The position numbers were made by a program, and so were the translations under genes. From Kocuria palustris (GTDB lineage Bacteria > Actinomycetota > Actinomycetes > Actinomycetales > Micrococcaceae), in assembly GCF_016907795.1 (NCBI RefSeq), contig NZ_JAFBCR010000001.1, positions 1 through 64,000 on the forward strand: a stretch of 64,000 nt of DNA. The letters run 5' to 3'. Under the pieces are notes generated by a model. That model saw only the letters and a list, made by a program, of their open reading frames with translations, ran no database searches and was not told the origin of the DNA. Shown piece by piece: positions 63,388 to 64,000 of this stretch; position 1 is the stretch's first letter; every line of letters starts with the position of its first letter.

Positions 63388-64000
63388 ATGGGCTCCGCGG
63401 CCAGGGCGCAGGCCCCCGAGCAGGTCATCCTGGGCGTCGATCCCGGGCTGACCCGCTGCGGGTTCGGGATCGTGCGCATGCGCGCCGACCGCCGCGCCGA
63501 ATGGGTCCACCACGAGGTCCAGGGCACAGGCGCCGACGAGCCCCTGGAGCAGCGGATCCTGCGCATCGCCCAGGCGGCCGATCAGCTGCTCGAGCGCTTC
63601 GCCCCGGATGCTATGGCGATCGAGCGCGTGTTCGCGCAGAACAACGCCCCCACCGTGGTCGGCACCGCCCAGGCCTCGGGCGTGGTGATCGCCGCCGCAG
63701 CCGCTCGCGGGGTCCCCGTCGCCTGGCACACCCCGTCCGAGGTCAAGGCCGCGGTCACCGGCGACGGCTCGGCCGAGAAGGCCGCCGTGACCAAGATGAT
63801 CGCGCGCATCCTCCGCCTCGAGCAGCTGCCGCGTCCGGCCGACGCCGCCGATGCCCTGGCGATCGCGGTCTGCCACGGCTGGCGCTCCGGTGTGGGCGCG
63901 GGCCTGGACGCCCAGGCGGGCACTACGACCACGCACCAGGGCGCCCGCACGGGACTGCAGCGCGCGAGCCAGGAGCGCGGCACCGCCCTGACACCCGCTC
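63388..64000 (+). CDS. ruvC: Holliday-junction endonuclease RuvC (3' end outside window)
   Basis: 204 codons are visible without a stop. RuvC is the dimeric resolvase that cuts Holliday junctions. The four catalytic acids are seen: Asp in [14 protein letters not shown], Glu in [11 protein letters not shown], and the Asp pair in [15 protein letters not shown]. The protein has a short N-terminal extension before the first strand, and the C-terminal tail from residue 170 is Gln/Thr-rich, so its end is probably close to or just beyond the window edge. Confidence 0.94.
   Translation, partial: MGSAARAQAPEQVILGVDPGLTRCGFGIVRMRADRRAEWVHHEVQGTGADEPLEQRILRIAQAADQLLERFAPDAMAIERVFAQNNAPTVVGTAQASGVVIAAAAARGVPVAWHTPSEVKAAVTGDGSAEKAAVTKMIARILRLEQLPRPADAADALAIAVCHGWRSGVGAGLDAQAGTTTTHQGARTGLQRASQERGTALTPA

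Overview
The window is high-GC actinobacterial chromosome. Class Ib ribonucleotide reductase (nrdHIEF), an RsfS/NadD/ProA cluster, MurT-GatD, a thrS-HIT pair, YebC-RuvC and many TAGGCT-like -10 boxes point to Micrococcales, most likely Micrococcaceae (Kocuria-like). That placement is inference from gene content and style. No taxon marker such as rRNA is present.

Layout. 1-3.4 kb: end of proA, nadD, rsfS and tRNA-Ala(GGC). 3.5-16.5 kb: mostly single-gene units for redox and stress functions: an RclA-type flavoprotein with a sugar acetyltransferase, a triple-repeat Ltp-type lipoprotein, a divergent HxlR regulator/QorB-like pair, a DMT exporter that looks internally deleted, an MSMEG_6728-type protein, a CurA-like reductase, PPK2, an App1-type phosphatase, an aldehyde dehydrogenase, and the remnant of a tartrate dehydrogenase next to an intact glycerate kinase. 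17.6-22.2 kb: nrdHIEF behind two NrdR-box-like sites, closed by a strong terminator. 22.4-33.6 kb: GNAT, M20 amidohydrolase with an MHS-type transporter, a DapA-like/B3-B4-domain pair, a DUF4832 protein, a flavin monooxygenase, a PIF1-type helicase with a C-terminal BRCT domain, and an Abi-like gene just upstream of it.

33.7-50.4 kb: a 16.7-kb segment bounded by two 1116-bp IS481-family elements in the same orientation, with the same 6-bp sequence CCTAGT at both outer edges. This is the signature of a composite transposon or of an IS-mediated integration. It carries an assimilatory nitrate/nitrite cluster: narK, a molybdopterin nitrate reductase, its flavoprotein partner, nirD, nirB, and a four-domain gene joining siroheme-synthase domains to a HemD-like domain and an OmpR-type DNA-binding domain. 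That last gene is interrupted by a third IS481 copy with a perfect GCTAGG target duplication. Broken sir2 and pstS genes lie at the two ends of the segment. A GlnR-type site precedes narK. All three transposase genes take their stop codon from the target site.

50.5-64 kb: ordinary chromosome resumes with a lipoprotein, MFS transporters, thrS-HIT, a P-loop kinase, a GlcD-type oxidase, murT-gatD, yebC and the start of ruvC. At least nine genes in the window have a -10-like TANNNT box 6-8 nt before the start codon, which predicts leaderless mRNAs.
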